Positions 10,790-21,300 of a stretch of DNA of 64,000 nt are shown here, piece by piece (position 1 is the first letter of the stretch; every line of letters begins with the position of its first letter). The notes under the pieces are model-generated. The model saw nothing but the letters and a program-made list of their open reading frames with translations. It did not search any database and was not told where the DNA came from. A program made the translations under genes and the position numbers. The stretch is taken from positions 2,371,495 to 2,435,494 of the forward strand of contig CM035354.1 in assembly GCA_020137815.1 (NCBI GenBank), in the 5' to 3' direction. The DNA is from Hormiphora californensis. Lineage: Eukaryota; Ctenophora; Tentaculata; Cydippida; Pleurobrachiidae.

Positions 10790-12660
10790 GAGAGATGGAG
10801 TAAATGGGAGGTAGGGAAGCTGAGAGATGGATCAAATGGGAGGTAGGGTAGCTGAGGGATGGAGTAAATGGGAGGTAGGGAAGCCGAGACATGGAGTAAA
10901 TGGGAGGTAGGTAAGCTGGGAGATGGAGTAAATGGGAGGTAGGGAAGGTAAAAGATGGAGTAAATGGGAGGTAGGGAAGCTGAGAGATGGAGTAAATGGG
11001 AGGTAGGGAAGGTAAGCGATGGAGTAAATGGGAGGTAGGGAAGCTGAGAGATGGAGTAAATGGGAGGTAGGGAAGCTGAGAGATGAAGTAAATGGGAGGT
11101 AGGGTAGCTGAGAGATGGAGTAAATGGGAGGTAGGGTAGCTGAGAGATGGAGTAAATGGGAGGTAGGGAAGGTAAGCGATGGAGTAAATGGGAGGTAGGG
11201 AAGCTGAGAGATGGAGTAAATGGGAGGTAGGGAAGCTGAGAGATGAAGTAAATCGGAGGTAGGGTAGCTGAGAGATGGAGTAAATGGGAGGTAGGGAAGC
11301 TGAGAGATGGATCAAATGGGAGGTAGGGTAGCTGAGGGATGGAGTAAATGGGAGGTAGGGAAGCTGAGACATGGAGTAAATGGGAGGTAGGTAAGCTGAG
11401 AGATGGAGTAAATGGGAGGTAGGGAAGGTAAGAGATGGAGTAAATGGGAGGTAGGGAAGCTGAGAGATGGAGTAAATGGGAGGTAGGGAAGGTAAGCGAT
11501 GGAGTAAATGGGAGGTAGGGAAGCTGAGAGATGGAGTAAATGGGAGGTAGGGAAGCTGAGAGATGAAGTAAATGGGAGGTAGGGTAGCTGAGAGCCCAGT
11601 GCCCCGATTTTCAAAATCTTCAAAAAATAGGGCGTATAATTTTCCATATTGCTTCCTTAAAATCGTGAAATTGCTTCCTCAAATGATTGATTTATGTCTC
11701 AGTTTGGCAGGAAGCAATGTGGAAGCAATGAGATCTGCCTTATTTGCGGAGATTTTGCTTCCGTGGTTGCTTCTTTCCCTAAAAAAGGTCGTCAGTTACT
11801 TGAAATTGCTTCCGTATGTCCAAATTGCTGCCAAATAAGCAACATTAACATTTTGGGTATTTGCAAGATCGGGGCACTGGGGCTGAGAGATGGAGTAAAT
11901 GGGAGGTAGGGAAGCTGAGAGATGGAGTAAATGGGAGGTAGGGTAGTTGAGAGATGGAGTGAATGGGAGGTAGGGTAGCTGAGAGATGGAGTAAATGGGA
12001 GGCAAGGATGGAGTAAATAGGAGGTAGGGAAGCTAAGAGATGAAGTAAATGGGAGGTAGGGTAGCTGAGAGATGGAGTAAATGGGAGGTAGGGAAGCTGA
12101 GAGATGGAGTAAATGGGAGGTAGGGTAGTTGAGAGATGGAGTGAATGGGAGGTAGGGTAGCTGAGAGATGGAGTAAATGGGAGGCAAGGTTGGAGTAAAT
12201 GGGAGGTAGGGAAGCTGAGGGATGGAGTAAATGGGAGGTAGGGAAGCTGAGAGATGGAGTAAATGGGAGGTAGGGTAGCTGAGAGATGGAGTGAATGGGA
12301 GGTAGGGTAGCTGAGAGATGGAGTAAATGGGAGGTAGGGAAGCTGAGAGATGGAGTAAATGGGAGGTAGGTAAGCTGAGAGATGGAGTAAATGGGAGGTA
12401 AGTAAGCTGAGAGATGGAGTAAATGGGAGGTAGGGTATCTGAGAGATGGAGTAAATGGCAGGTAGGGAAGCTGAGATATGGAGTAAATGGGAGGTAGGTA
12501 AGCTGAGAGATGGAGTAAATGGGAGGTAGGTAAGCTGAGAGATGGAGTAAATGGGAGGTAGGTAATGTAAGCGATGGAGTAAATGGGAGGTAGGGAAGCT
12601 GAGAGATGGAGTAAATGGGAGGTAGGGTAGCTGAGAGATGAAGTAGATGAGGAGTAGGGT
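10790..12660 (-). repeat. 32-bp minisatellite, right (inverted) array
   Basis: Reverse complement of the left array (unit contains GGGAGGTAGGGAAGCTGAGA). It is longer than the left array, shows higher-order blocks (the 10.80-11.10 kb pattern recurs at 11.30-11.58 kb), and is interrupted by a small element at 11595-11881. Confidence 0.95.
11587..11889. mobile_element. 287-bp TIR element nested in the minisatellite, 8-bp TSD
   Basis: The element spans 11595-11881. Both ends carry CCCAGTGCCCCGAT as inverted repeats. GCTGAGAG is present on each side (11587-11594 and 11882-11889), but the host repeat unit has it only once, so it is an 8-bp duplication. 8-bp TSDs and CAGTG-containing ends suit a non-autonomous hAT-type element. 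The interior repeats TTGCTTCC in both orientations and has no coding frame. Confidence 0.8.
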
Positions 12661-14169
12661 AGCGGAGAGATGGACTAGATTAGGGGTAGGGAAGCTGAAA
12701 GATGGAGTTGATGAGGGTTAGGGAAGCATAGAGATGGAAACGATTATGGATAGGGAATAGGGATTCCCTACCCCTAATCGTTTCCATCTCTATGCTTCCC
12801 TAATAGGGAAGCTGAGAGATGGAGTAGATGAGGAGTAGGGTAGCTGAGAGATGGACTAGATAAGGGGTAGGGTAGCTGAAAGATAGAGTAGATGAGGGGT
12901 AGGGTAGCTGAAAGATGGAGTAGATGAGGGGTAGGGTAGCTGAGAGATCGAGTTGATGAGGGGTAGGATAGCTGAGAGATGGAGTAGATCAAGATCAAGA
13001 AATATTTGATTCGGCACCGACCCTCTCTCTACTCCTCGATGTTTCCCGCCATGTTCTGCAGCTGCTGTGTGAGAGTTGAACGCGAGCGCGTCAATAACAT
13101 GACACGACATGCAACACGACATGCAACACGGCATGCGAGATGCGAATTTCATTATTTTGAAGTTTTGTGGGGTTGCGATTTTTGTTTTAGGTCGGAGAGT
13201 GAAACGGCCGGTACAGTGGTAAACTAGATTAAAAACTGTACGCCTCGTTAGACGGCGATTTTTCCTATCTTGTCTGGTTCCTGAGATATGGCCCCCTAAA
13301 GAGTTGGTGTCTCAAACTGCTGAATCGGGGTCACGCGAGGAAAATGGGCATCAGTTTGCGTGTACTGCTCCGTTTTTCACGGGACTTGAACGAGGGTGAA
13401 GGCAAGAGTCTCACCTATTACATGGTATCCTTACATTGTGTATTAAATATAAAATGACTGAGCAGCATGCTTGTTAATGAACCTTGACGTGTTTGCTTGT
13501 CTCGCAAGCGCGCTCGCGACTAGCAAACACGACATGCAGTTCACACCCTGATATGTATATATTGGAAGCTACTCAACGCAGTCGGTTGTATAGACCGTAG
13601 TGGCTATGATTGGCACTCAGCGGCGGCCGCTGATTTAAGTATAATGGGGGAGTAAAAATCTGGGCTCCTTCCAAGTTCCATTGCCAACAATTCTTCGATT
13701 TTGGCGGCCGAGGTTAGGGCTGCCCGTTTGCTGTTTTATTTGACACCACGTCAGTTTTAAGTCGGATTTTTGAAACTTTCCGCCTACCCTTGTTGCTGCT
13801 GCTGCTGCTGCCCCCCCCCCCCCCCCCCCCCGTTCTTTGGCCTATACATTTTACGCTGCAGTCCCCAATGGGAAACGCTCGCATGCCAACAGGGGCGAAG
13901 CAATGCTGGGTCCATTGGGTCCAGGACCCACTTTTTGGACGAGAGAGGCGAAAAAAATGGGAAAACTTGCGAAAAAGTGCAAAAATCAGCAAAAACAAAC
14001 AAAAAAGTGAAAAAATGAGCCGATTTCCAATTGAAAAAACGAATGCGCGCTAGAAAAAGCTTATGCGGCAGCGCTATTGACCAATGATGCCAACCCTGTC
14101 GGCTGTTCTATAATCTGATTTTAAATAACTGTCGTTTTTTAGAGTTTTTAAATTTCTTTAAATGACCAT

Positions 14170-14281
14170 AAGTCCGGTTCCTGATGAGATAGAGACATGC
14201 AATTTGGAGGTTACGAAGATCTTGCTAAGTTCTTCCGAACCTCCAAATTTCAAGTCTCTATCTTATCAGGAATCGGAGATA
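14170..14281. repeat. Inverted repeat (stem-loop)
   Basis: TTCCTGATGAGATAGAGAC followed by CAATTTGGAGGTT on the left pairs with AACCTCCAAATTT and GTCTCTATCTTATCAGGAA on the right, with a ~25-bp loop. Confidence 0.75.
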
Positions 14282-14602
14282 TGACACATTTTGTTATTTC
14301 AGGGGTGCGACAGTTTCAAAAAATCCGACTTTACGCCAGCTCTTTTCAAAACTTTGGGAAACAACTTTGCAAAATCAAAGTTTGAAAATTTTCTTTTTTA
14401 AATCGTGCGCGCGAACGCTTTGAATGAAACGAGTTGCGCGACGCCAAACCACGCACAAAATGGAACACGCGATTTAAATCATAAAAGCTTTGCCGAATCT
14501 GAGCCGCGCGCTCGCAAAGGGAATTTCATTGTCCGCAAAAAAAAACCGGCCAGCGCGAGCGTTAAAATCTGGGTGTTTCGCGAATGTTAAGGCAACAGTA
14601 GG

Positions 14603-14650
14603 GACTAGGGTTAGGATTAGGGCTGGGGTTTGGGTTGGGGTTAGGCCTTG
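14603..14650 (+). repeat. Degenerate telomere-like run
   Basis: Repeated GGGTTAGG/GGATTAGGG/GGGGTTTGGG variants of TTAGGG. A second run is at 14985-15033. Confidence 0.6.
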
Positions 14651-14749
14651 ACATTTCCTACCAGATAAAATTTGAATTAGCCAAAACGGTTGAGTGGTTT
14701 GTCGGTTAGAGCTATTTTAGTGGATCAACTTTTTTGGCAGTGCGCAGAT

Positions 14750-14925
14750 CGTAACGGTTATCGGTTAGGGCTATCGGTTAGGGCTATCGATTCTCTATCA
14801 GTTACCGTTTAGTTTACTCAAATTGGCTATGTGGTTGCGTGGCTATAGCCGTTTGAAAAAATTCGGTCTAAGTGTACTCTTTTGGTAGCGTGCACCTGTA
14901 AACAGGCCTCAAGGCACCCAGATTA
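14750..14925 (+). repeat. Dispersed repeat, copy 1 (partner at 59.4 kb)
   Basis: Matches the reverse complement of about 59395-59565. Shared words in order: ATCGATTCTCTATCAG, TACTCAAAT, TTGCGTGGCTATAGCCGTTTG, AGTGTACTCTTTT, and TAGCGTGCACCT. Similarity ends near an ACCCAGAT motif in both copies. Confidence 0.8.
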
Positions 14926-14984
14926 TAATCGCGCCCTCAGCCAGCGTTAAAATCTGGGTGTTTCGTGAGTGCTGACAAATGGTT

Positions 14985-15033
14985 TTTAGGGTTAGGGCTA
15001 AAGTAGGGTTAGGGTTAGGGTTTGGGTTGGAGT
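14985..15033 (+). repeat. Interstitial TTAGGG-like run
   Basis: Contains consecutive AGGGTTAGGGTTAGGG followed by TTTGGGTTGG, flanked by the second copy of the AAAATCTGGGTGTTTCG segment. Confidence 0.7.
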
Positions 15034-15049
15034 TGCGGCCCCCAAACCC

Positions 15050-15112
15050 CCTGCCGGTGCTTCGCGGCACCGTCGTCCCGTTCTGTCAAAATGTGAACAT
15101 GGCCTTCGGCCA
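15050..15112. repeat. Pair of GC-rich hairpins with TTC/GAA loops
   Basis: CATGGCC-TTC-GGCCATG (15096-15112) is a perfect 7-bp stem with a three-base loop. GGTGCTTCGCGGCACC just upstream is an imperfect stem with the same C(TTC)G tip (GCGAAGC on the other strand). They lie 50-100 bp before the NTAQ1 start. Confidence 0.7.
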
Positions 15113-15158
15113 TGCCACCCCTGATAGCATATTTCATAGGTCTGTTATTATATGAACC

Positions 15159-15701
15159 ATGGTTTCAAAGGAAAGCTGTGTCTACACGTCTTGTTACTGC
15201 GAAGAAAATGTTTATAAACTCGTAGAAAGTTGGGAAAATAGACCACGAGACTTGTATGCGGTTTTTATAACTAATGCGGTTAAACAGTGTCCTATTTGGC
15301 AGCAAAAATCAAGTAGTAATCCTGGACAACCTGTGGTTTGGGATTATCATGTAATTGCAGCGACCTCGACCCACGTTTTTGACCTTGATACGCGGCTTCC
15401 CTTTCCATGTGACCTTGAAATGTATCTCCAGCAGTCATTTAAACCAGATGAAGTTCTCAATCCTGTTTACATGCAGAAGCTTAGACCAATTGCTGCAGAA
15501 GATTTCCTTAAAACTTTCTCATCCGATCGTCGCCACATGAAAAAAGATGGTGAATGGCTGAGTGAGCCACCTACGTATGCTCCCATCTTTAACCCATCCT
15601 TAGGTCATAATTTATCCGATTTAATTAACTGTAATGACAGCACCTGGCCATGGTTAAGCGTTAACGAGTTATCAGATCATCTCGTAGAGAGATGCCAATA
15701 A
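15159..15701 (+). CDS. NTAQ1: Protein N-terminal glutamine amidohydrolase
   Basis: Converts N-terminal Gln to Glu on proteins, feeding the Arg/N-degron pathway. The protein has 180 residues (human about 205) and no intron. The catalytic triad is visible: the Cys in YTSCYCEEN (Cys14), His64 in VVWDYHV, and Asp in FDLDTRLPFP (75-77). Further family blocks are FSSDRRHMK and the C-terminal SVNELSDHL. The start ATG lies in ACCATGG, a good initiation context. The TAA stop is followed after 18 bp, in the same frame, by the ATG of the exonuclease gene, so the two may share a transcript. Family assignment is firm; the absence of introns is unlike most other genes in the window. Confidence 0.93.
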   Translation: MVSKESCVYTSCYCEENVYKLVESWENRPRDLYAVFITNAVKQCPIWQQKSSSNPGQPVVWDYHVIAATSTHVFDLDTRLPFPCDLEMYLQQSFKPDEVLNPVYMQKLRPIAAEDFLKTFSSDRRHMKKDGEWLSEPPTYAPIFNPSLGHNLSDLINCNDSTWPWLSVNELSDHLVERCQ

Positions 15702-15719
15702 CGATTGTTTATTTTTCAC

Positions 15720-16334
15720 ATGAGGCGAGCTATGTTTGTGTGTGTACTTGATTTCGAAGCTACCTGCTGGGACGGCTCTAAAGACCATGAGATTATTGAA
15801 CTTCCATCCGTTCTACTGGAGTGGACTCCTGGTTGTACCTCAGTCAACACAATCTCAGAAATTCAGATTTTTGTTAAACCATCACACCGGCCGGAGGTAT
15901 CGGAGTTTTGCCAAAATCTCACGGGCATCACCCAAAGTCAGGTGAATGGTGGAGTTAGTTTGAAGGAGGCGCTAAACAGACACCTGGTGTGGTTGAAGGA
16001 ACACTGTAACAACTCCACAGAGAATGTGATCATTGTGACTTGTGGGCACTGGGATTTGCAGACCATGCTACCCATGGATTTACAGTTAAACAATCTCAGA
16101 TACCCCGACCCTGTGTACAAGTCGTGGGTGAACATCAAACAAGCGTTTACAGCCGTTTTAAAACCGGTTAGAGGACGTAGCATGGTTCAGATGTTGAAAC
16201 AGGTTAAACTGAAGTTGATAGGGCGACACCACTCTGGTATTGATGACAGTAAAAACATCGCCAGGATATTTGGGAAGCTTGTCGAGTTGGGTTTGACTCA
16301 AGAGCAGTTTACAGGGTTGGTTAACATGATCTAA
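15720..16334 (+). CDS. ERI-type DEDDh 3'-5' exoribonuclease
   Basis: RNase-T-like exonuclease of the ERI1/ERI2/ERI3 group, which trims small RNA or histone-mRNA/5.8S rRNA ends. Motifs: Exo I VLDFEATCWDG (Asp and Glu), Exo II VTCGHWDLQTML (Asp), Exo III GRHHSGIDDSKNIAR (His and Asp), plus FCQNLTGITQ and the W(I/V)N(I/L)K block (SWVNIKQAF). The 204-residue start is taken at ATG 15720 (MRRAMF); ATG 15732 is an alternative. No SAP domain or extension is present, so it is closest in size to ERI3-like proteins. It is intronless and in frame with the upstream NTAQ1, separated by one stop and six codons. Confidence 0.9.
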   Translation: MRRAMFVCVLDFEATCWDGSKDHEIIELPSVLLEWTPGCTSVNTISEIQIFVKPSHRPEVSEFCQNLTGITQSQVNGGVSLKEALNRHLVWLKEHCNNSTENVIIVTCGHWDLQTMLPMDLQLNNLRYPDPVYKSWVNIKQAFTAVLKPVRGRSMVQMLKQVKLKLIGRHHSGIDDSKNIARIFGKLVELGLTQEQFTGLVNMI

Positions 16335-16607
16335 GAGATTGGACTTGTGCCAATGTTTTGATATGTAATGAACTGTTTGTTTACTGTCTAGTATTAGACT
16401 AGGTACATACCACATACAGTGTTTGGTGCGTGCTTCATGCTATTTTGGGAGGTTTATACTATTTCGGGATGTTACCTTCTCTAACTGTTTGAGTTCTTGA
16501 AAGCATTTTATACCATTTTTAGAATTTGCTACCGTCTGAAACACTTTTCCTTTTATTGTCTCTCCCTACACACAACCTAACTAATTATCTCTGTAGGAAT
16601 TTTATAC
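16335..16607. other. Short intergenic region
   Basis: About 270 bp between the exonuclease stop and the first exon of the CCPG1-like gene. No motif beyond AT-rich sequence was recognised. Confidence 0.5.
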
Positions 16608-18269
16608 ATGACAGATTGTGGGGCCAGCAACAGTAGTTCGGGGGACTGGTCTATAGTGGTAAGTTTCACAATTATCTGTATTACTATTTTATCAGTGTGT
16701 TTATCTTGGCAGCATGCCCAATTTTAATTCCATGTGGAACAATTATTGTATCCGGGACTGTCTAGATTTGATGTTGTTAAACAGTGTTCCCTTTCGGCTT
16801 AGCCTTGTCCCCCTCCCCTTGACCCCCTTGTCCCTATGCAGTTGTCGCCCTGGTCCGTGACACAATGGACTCACATATGATAATCTAGCTCTCTCATCCC
16901 ATACACAATAGCCATTATATGCGTGTACATATTATGCAGTACACACTATTATATACCCTGCTAACTTAAATAATGCGCCAGTGGCGAGAAGTCCCACTAG
17001 CGCGCTCTCAGTAAACAGCCAGTCCAGCGGCAGATTATTTCCCACTGGCAGGTTATTTATTTTTAACTCCTACGTAACATTCAAAGTGTGTGTAAATGAT
17101 CAGTTCTTACTAAAATACAGAGGGAACACTATGTGCAACACTTACACACTACATTGGAGAGAAAGAAAGGACACATTCCGTCAATTACTCTCTCTTTATC
17201 TCCCCTTTTGTCTCACTATCTCTTTCTCTGTGTTATTTGTGACATGCCCCTTATCAGGCTATTTCTTTCACTCTCTTTCCTTAGCAACTGCTTAGTAACT
17301 GTTACCAAACAGTGTACACTCAATTGTGACGTGTTTTTAACTATTTCTCAGTTCTCTTTGTGTGTTTTGATTAGTGTTCTCTCTCTTGTTGGTGTGTAAA
17401 TATACTTGAAATAAACAACTAAAGCAGGGTATATAACCCATAAACTCTGACCACTGGCACGTTATAGGTTTAAACCCCTCCGCCTCTCCCTCGGCTCCGC
17501 CTCGGGATCGTCGTCGTAATTTAAACCAGTTTATCCGCCAGCGGCGGATAAACTCCAGCTAACTTCTCCCAGCGGCGCGCTGGGAGAAAGTTATCTGAAA
17601 TAACGCGCCAGTGGCCAGAGTTTATGCCTCATATAACCAGCACTCAGCACTGTTAGCTGTCTGCGGCAGCAGCAACAGCTCTATGTAATGTAACTGTACC
17701 TCCAAACATTGAACACCGATAAAAAGGATAGGGCGTTGTTTTAGCTCCGAAATATCCGTGTACGGACAAACACCGTGTCACTGGGTACGAAGGGAAAATA
17801 TGGGACTCAGAGAGTTAAAATACAGAGCTGTTATATAATGTTCCATTACCTCTTCTTCTTCATTGTAACAAGCAACTGAATACAGTTAAACCATTGTTTC
17901 TCTCTCATTACATACACTGCCAGACTCTCCTGTTGTAATGCTGGGAGAGAGATAGAAAGAGAGAGGGAGGGAGAGTTTGTGCTTTTTTATTGAACAACAA
18001 CACAGTGGTATTAAATTGGTCGTTTACATGCCTGTATTGCACATGTTAATTTTCAATAAAAACCTTCCCGTGTGACAAGTAATTACCGGAACACGCATGG
18101 CAGTGGTTGCCAAGAGATTTATTTTTAACATCATTTTGGCAATAGTGTTGGGACGGGTCTCTATAGAGAGCGAGAGAGGGAGAGAGATGAGAGAGAGAGA
18201 GAGCGATAGAGAGAGATCTATCGTCTATATTTCTCTATATCTGACTCAGCTCTTACTCCTCTCTCTCGG

Positions 18270-18326
<57 letters not shown>

Positions 18327-21300
18327 TTATCTCACTGGCTTGTATCATCATCATCATCTCACATTTGTTGCCAAGGATCATGTGCCAAAGGAAAGCTTAC
18401 ACATCTCAACCTGTTATTACCCCCACCCCCGAGTTATTATCTCATTTCTCTCTTGTTATTCCTACAGACGTCTTCACAGGCCGCCCTCACCTGAGTCACC
18501 TGCGTCCTGATGGAACTTTGCTGTATAATCTTAGTGGATTTGAACTACCAATAGTAGATGTAAAGTCTCGTATTGGATGCTCTGCCCTTTTGGTCCTATC
18601 TCATTAGAAATCGTCCATTAATCCATTTCCGTATAATGTTTGTTCAGTGTTCTATTAATAGCCCACAAACCTTGTTTCTTGACTAACTAAGTCGTTGAGT
18701 CGCCTGACACTGAGCAATTCATTAAATTCGTTACCACTATTTTCTACTAACAATAGACAATGGAAGAAGATGGTGGATTTGATTGGGGCTACGTTGATTA
18801 TGTGTCTCTCTGTCCCACACAGGTACCACTTCCTCTTTAGATAATCACATCCTGTGGCTGTTGGCTGAAAGCCGACTGTTCCAATTTTAGACATTTTAGC
18901 CGGGTAGAGAGAGAGAAATGTGCTTTTATGTGTGTCGCAGTATTCTGAGTAATTTGGTGATTTCCCATTGCATTGCCCAGTGTGTGTTGCAGTAGAACGC
19001 ATCTATCCCATGTGATGGTATGTTTTGCCGAGAAACATTCAGGAAAACTCAACATTCAGGAAAACACACTGTGTTGGGATTGTGCCAGAGAGACACACTC
19101 TCAGCAGAGTAGAGTGATGTAGCGCGCGGCTCTCCTAAATTTGTAGAAAGTAGCCCGCCGTCATCTCCATACCAACACAAAGTGTGGTCCGGATTCGAGC
19201 TGCCGGGGTTCTCGCTGTGAATCACAGAGGGACCCCCAGCCCGAATTTAATCACAGCCAGTGATAAGGAGTTTCCTGCTCAGTTCCATTACGGGTTACCT
19301 GCCCTGTCTAAAACCAGCCCCCCTCTCTTCCAAAGCGTGTTTACCCTTTCACTTTCCATACCCTTGTCCTATTATACTGTTTATGTCCGGTGTATATTAT
19401 TGTCCCTCTCCCCCATACTAACCCCATCCTCTCCCTATCAGAAAGCCGAGGATACCCAGAGTGACATCGAGGTGATTAGCAACCCGTCCACCGTACACAC
19501 AGACCAACTTTTGATGGAGCGACCTGCTACCGGACCCCTGCTCTACTCCGAGATCCTAGCTGCGGAATCGGACATTGAATTCGTACCCGAACCGGACTCC
19601 CCCGAACTAGAATATGATGACGAATATCTGGTAGATCAATTGCTACAAGATCAGCATCTCCAACAGGATCGGTTCCTTCAGGAATCAAGTAGCTCTACAG
19701 AGGCCACTGAAACCAGGGAGGAAGATGAAGAAGAGGAGGAGGAGGAGGAAAGTGACAGTGAGACTGCTATCCCTGACTTTATTCCCTACCCTATGACAGA
19801 GGAGGACTGCGAGAGGGAGTGCAGTGAAGTTGTTCTAGAGGTCAATCTCACTCTCCTTTCCTTCACTCTTATTGTCGGTGTCTCTGGTATGTCTGGCTTC
19901 CTGTTGGGAGGGATCTACTCTGCAGTTCTAACTAACAACATACAACACGAAACAGCCCTTACAGCTTACCCTGGACTTCTACCGGTCAGTACTTTCTGTT
20001 ATTATATTATTTAAATTCTACCACAATTTAGGTAGTGTAAGGTTTAAACACAGTTGTCGTATGATCTGTGATACGAGAAGGCTTAGCGTCCAATTGGTAC
20101 CACTCCTTAGCGTGTAGATCTCCGGATGTGTGATGCCATCAATTACATACAGAGAGAGGGGGTTACAGGTGGGCATAATGGCCGGCTAGGATACCGGTAT
20201 GCCCACCACCACTATGCCGCAATATACCTGATTTGGTTGGTGGGCATAACGGTCGGCTAGGGTACCCTTCTACTGACTGTTTGCCCACCACTGGTGGGCA
20301 TACCGGCAGGAGGCATAACGCCGGGCCACCTTATATTTTGCCTAGCTAGACTCTGTTTACAAATGTAAAGGAGGGTTAGAACATAACTATATCGTTCTGT
20401 TTCACAATCTCAATGTGTAGCTTTGTGAATGTCACAGTTAGAGAGAGAGAATTTTAAATGTCACTGTGTCTGTGCATGTAGCTTGCTTAATTAGAAAATG
20501 TGATCATATGTTAATGTGTAACAATGCATGTAATTTTTTCCCTGCCCGGGTGAATGCCGAAGGCATTCACCCGGATGCCTTTTTACTTTGTAAAAAGGCA
20601 TAGCAGGGTTAGAATTCGAAAACGACATTTTGGTATACTAACTAATCGGTAGAGGGACATTTTTTGGTCACACTTTCGTTGCGAGGGCAACGGTGTAGCA
20701 ACTAGAGCCGCGCGCACAGTGACGAGCTACTCCTTCATCAAACACCTCATTGACACAGTTTGATGGACGTGTGTGTGCGTGCCACTCAACAAAACATGAA
20801 ATGCTCTGCCGCGCGTTTCGTGTGTTACATACACATTTTCATCTTGCGAGTCGAGTGTGAGATGTTAGATAAGTAGTTAAGTTGGAATGTCAAAAGCTGG
20901 TTAGCAAGTGTCATGTGATTGGGAGTTAGCTAACTCTAAGCTATGTGAGAAGTATACTGACAGCTAGATCGTATGCATCTCACATTACATTATGACCAAG
21001 CCTTGATCCTGTTGGCAGTGACAATGTCACTGACATGTGAAACGGTAGGGCAGGGAAACACAGCATTATGAATACATAATGCAATAATTTTTGTTCTTCA
21101 ATTATCTAACATGCTCTCTCTCTCCCCACAGAGTTTCCTGTATAGCGAGGAGATTCCCGCTGCCACATGCCCAGCTCTGGACTCGTGTCAAAGCAAGGTC
21201 TACAGAGTGGAACAAAACATGAAGCACCTCAAGGACACCCTCTCCCAAGATGTAAATAACTGTCAGATGAAACTAAAGAATGTTTTCACCCAGAATGCCG

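Larger units (their letters stand above)
8926..13555. mobile_element. 4.6-kb foldback element with 5-bp target-site duplication
   Basis: The element runs 8931-13550. Its ends are near-identical inverted repeats: the left begins CAGGGTGTGAACTGCATG and the right ends with its reverse complement CATGCAGTTCACACCCTG. The unique arms extend about 600 bp inward (8931-9540 and about 12940-13550) with very few differences. ATATG occurs immediately outside both ends (8926-8930 and 13551-13555), consistent with a 5-bp duplication. Inside the arms the sequence passes into a 32-bp minisatellite that inverts near 10770-10790. No transposase is visible, so it is non-autonomous. The layout (long inverted arms made of short tandem repeats) is like Drosophila Foldback elements; relatedness is not claimed. 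Confidence 0.85.
13556..15045. other. Intergenic repeat-rich region, no gene
   Basis: Contains a CTG run followed by a poly-C tract (13790-13830), an imperfect inverted repeat (14170-14212 with 14238-14281), two partial copies of one segment (AAAATCTGGGTGTTTCG at about 14564 and 14946), telomere-like runs and a dispersed repeat. The open frames at 13.7-14.6 kb have low-complexity translations. Confidence 0.6.

Noticed and set aside
9560-12660. Regularly spaced repeats suggestive of a CRISPR array
   Set aside because: The repeats are contiguous with no unique spacers, and the DNA is eukaryotic; it is a minisatellite.
9471-12998. Several long open frames (up to ~350 residues) with repeated SISQLPYLPFTPS-type translation
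   Set aside because: They come from a 32-bp tandem repeat that stays open in several frames and on both arms; no start context, splice sites or domain.
14603-15033. A true chromosome end or telomere fusion
   Set aside because: The runs are short, degenerate, internal, and recur beside a dispersed repeat at 59.5 kb, so they are more likely part of that repeat.
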